A DNA stretch of 64,000 nt from Hydractinia symbiolongicarpus (taxonomy: Eukaryota; Cnidaria; Hydrozoa; Anthoathecata; Hydractiniidae): positions 3,722,001 to 3,786,000 of the forward strand of contig NC_079878.1 of the NCBI RefSeq assembly GCF_029227915.1. The letters run 5' to 3'. The translations under genes were made by a program, and so were the position numbers. Under the pieces are notes generated by a model. That model had not been told where the DNA came from. It worked only from the letters and a program-made list of their open reading frames with translations, and did no database searches. Below, in pieces: positions 61,555-64,000 of the stretch (position 1 is its first letter; every line of letters begins with the position of its first letter).

Positions 61555-64000
61555 AATGTTTTCATTTTTGATGAGACGCTTAATGAAAGACGTTTAATCG
61601 CCGGCAAACGAAATCCCGCGATTTCTGTAAATCCCGGGCTTGGCCCGTATAGTCGAATGTATACAAAGAAAGTACCCAGGGAGTAAACTTATTTCCCGAA
61701 CGATTTTTTAAATTATTTTTTCACCACTAAAACGCATGAGACTTGCAGTTTTCAAAAATGTTTTCATTTTTGATGAGACGGTAAATAAAAGTGGTTTAAT
61801 CGCCGGCAAACGAAAACCCGCGATTTCCCGTAAATCCTGGGCTTGGCCCGTATAGTCGAATGTATACAAAGAAAGTACCCTGTGAGTAAACTCATTTCCA
61901 AAACGATTTTTTAAATTATTTTTTCACCACTAAAATGCATGAGACTTGCAGTTTTCAAAAATGTTTTCATTTTTGATGAGACGCTTAATGAAAGACGTTT
62001 AATCGCCGGCAAACGAAATCCCGCGATTTCCCGTAAATCCCTGGCTTGGCCCGTATAGTCGAATGTATACAAAGAAAGTACCCAGGGAGTAAACTCATTT
62101 CCCGAACGATTTTTTAAATTTTTTTTTACCACTAAAACGCATGAGACTTGTAGTTTTCAAAAATGTTTTCATTTTTGATGAGACGCTGAATAAAAGTGGT
62201 TTAATCGCCGGCAAACAAAAACCCGCGATTTCCCGTAAATCCCGGGCTTGGCCCGTATAGTCGAATGTATACAAAGAAAGTACCCTGTGAGTAAACTCAT
62301 TTCCAGAACGATTTTTTAAATTATTTTTTCACCACTAAAGCGCATAAGACTTGCAGTTTTCAAAAATGTTTTCATTTTTGATGAGACGCTGAATAAAAGA
62401 AGTTTAATCGCCGGCAAACGAAAACCCGCGATTTCCCGTAAATCCCGGGCTTGGCCCGTATAGTCAGAAGTATACAAAGAAAGTACCCAGGAAGTAAACT
62501 CATTTCCCGAACGATTTTTTAATTTATTTTTTCACCACTAAAACGCATGAGACTTGTAGTTTCCAAAAATGTTTTCATTTTTCATGAGACGCTGAATAAA
62601 AGAAGTTTAATCGCCGGCAAACGAAAACCTGCAATTTCCCGTAAATCCCAGACTCGGCCCGTATAGTCAAAAGTATACAAAGAAAGTACCCAGGGAGTAA
62701 ACTCATTTCCCGAACGATTTTTTTAATTTTTTTTTTACCACTAAAACGCATGAGACTTGCAGTTTTCAAAAATGTTTTCGATTCTGATGAGACGCTTAAT
62801 GAAAGAGGTTTAATCGCCAGCAAACGAAAACCCGCGATTTCCCGTAAATCCCGGGCTTGGCCCGTATAGTCGAATGTATACAAAGAAAGTACCCTGTGAG
62901 TAAACTCATTTCCAAAACGATTTTTTAAATTACCTTTTCACCACTAAAACGCATGAGACTTGCAGTTTTCAAAAATGTTTTCATTTTTGATGAGACGCTT
63001 AATGAAAGAGGTTTAATCGCCGGCAAACGAAATCCCGCGATTTCCCGTAAATCCCCGGCTTGGTCGTATAGTCGAATGTATACAAAGAAAGTACCCAGGG
63101 AGTAAACTCATTTCCCGAACGATTTTTTAAATTTTTTTTTTAACACTAAAACGCATGAGACTTGTAGTTTTAAAAAATGTTTTCATTTTTGATGAGACGC
63201 TTAATGAAAGACGTTTAATCGCCGGCAAACGAAAACCCGCGATTTCTGTAAATCCCGGGCTTGGCCCGTATAGTCGAATGTATACAAAGAAAGTACCCAG
63301 GGAGTAAACTTATTTCCCGAACGATTTTTTAAATTATTTTTTCACCACTAAAACGCATGAGACTTGCAGTTTTCAAAAATGTTTTCATTTTTGATGAGAC
63401 GCTAAATAAAAGTGGTTTAATCGCCGGCAAACGAAAACCCGCGATTTCCCGTAAATCCCGGGCTTGGCCCGTATAGTCGAATGTATACAAAGAAAGTACC
63501 CTGTGAGTAAACTCATTTCCAAAACGATTTTTTAAATTATTTTTTCACCACTAAAACGCATGAGACTTGCAGTTTTCAAAAATGTTTTCATTTTTGATGA
63601 GACGCTTAATGAAAGACGTTTAATCGCCGGCAAACGAAATCCCGCGATTTCCCGTAAATCCCTGGCTTGGCCCGTATAGTCGAATGTATACAAAGAAAGT
63701 ACCCAGGGAGTAAACTCATTTCCCGAACGATTTTTTAAATTTTTTTTTACCACTAAAACGCATGAGACTTGTGGTTTTCAAAAATGTTTTCATTTTTGAT
63801 GAGACGCTGAATAAAAGTGGTTTAATCGCCGGCAAACAAAAACCCGCGATTTCCCGTAAATCCCGGGCTTGGCCCGTATAGTCGAATGTATACAAAGAAA
63901 GTACCCTGTGAGTAAACTCATTTCCAGAACGATTTTTTAAATTATTTTTTCACCACTAAAGCGCATAAGACTTGCAGTTTTCAAAAATGTTTTCATTTTT
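61555..64000. repeat. Eight-monomer higher-order repeat (1621 bp), second copy cut by window end
   Basis: The segment from 61560 recurs from 63181. Both carry the private shortened GATTTCTGTAAATCC (about 61620 and 63241), the AATAAAAGTGG monomer, and AAATCCCTGGCTTGG (about 62035 and 63656). The second copy is still matching at the window edge. A further offset of about 2432 bp links 60143-60790 with 62575-63220, including a TTTAACACTAAAACG variant. Confidence 0.82.

Larger units (their letters stand above)
52637..64000. repeat. 203-bp satellite DNA array, right arm
   Basis: The same monomer and orientation as the left arm resume directly after the transposon, in register with the monomer interrupted at 48006 once the 3-bp target duplication is allowed for. 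About 56 copies follow up to the window edge, so the array continues beyond it. Monomers of the GGGCTTGG/GTCGAATG class dominate after about 55.3 kb. No gene or RNA is visible in this arm. Confidence 0.98.

Noticed and set aside
52786-63753. Similar minus-strand frames of 61-102 residues in the right satellite arm
   Set aside because: Same reason: repeat-derived, without start context, codon constraint or consistent length.
1-64000. CRISPR array
   Set aside because: Monomers are 203 bp with no short repeat/unique spacer alternation, and the context is eukaryotic.

Overview
The window lies inside a very large tandem satellite array, interrupted once by a transposable element. Monomers of about 203 bp (anchor word ATGAGACTTG at 159, 361, 565 and 768, giving spacings of 202, 204 and 203) run head-to-tail on one strand from base 1 to 48006 and from 52637 to 64000. 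That is roughly 290 copies, with no inverted copy seen. The left edge, the right edge and about 93% of the window are this one repeat. There are no rRNA, tRNA, CRISPR, operon or bacterial features. A long, non-coding array with nested higher-order structure and an AT-rich DNA transposon points to eukaryotic, probably invertebrate metazoan, heterochromatin (centromeric, pericentromeric or subtelomeric). A cnidarian-like animal is my best guess, resting only on how the transposon's third reading frame looks to me; no database was searched.

The array is not uniform. Whole-monomer blocks are reduplicated at fixed offsets: about 1007 bp (5 monomers) at 6.4-8.6 kb, 1825 bp (9) at 13.7-17.3 kb, 2631 bp (13, three copies) at 20.2-28.7 kb, 3438 bp (17, two copies) at 27.7-34.5 kb, about 813 bp (4) near 36-38 kb, about 2030-2232 bp (10/11) at 40-44 kb, 1828 bp (9) at 46.5-55.3 kb, 1827/1624 bp (9/8) at 56.7-60.5 kb and 1621 bp (8) at 61.5-64 kb. 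Longer-range duplications have offsets of 9112 and 13166 bp. Two main monomer classes differ at linked positions (GGACTCGG with GTCAAAAG, and GGGCTTGG with GTCGAATG), and mosaics of the two occur.

Between 48007 and 52636 sits a 4630-bp element with inverted termini starting CACGGCGGG and a TTT target duplication. The undisturbed target is preserved in the neighbouring higher-order copy near 54461. The element has AT-rich non-coding flanks with AGCT-type palindromic words on both sides. A forward coding block holds an unrecognised 194-residue frame, a 288-residue frame with a coiled coil and basic stretch, and a 271-residue frame with a conserved-looking S-M-E-G-R-E-Q-K-H segment and a C-terminal CxxC/CxxC pair. 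The last two overlap by 4 bases in different frames and look like the two ends of one transposase that has lost its middle, so the copy is probably a defective or non-autonomous CACTA/EnSpm-like (CMC) element. The many short reading frames inside the satellite are by-products of the repeat and are not annotated as genes.
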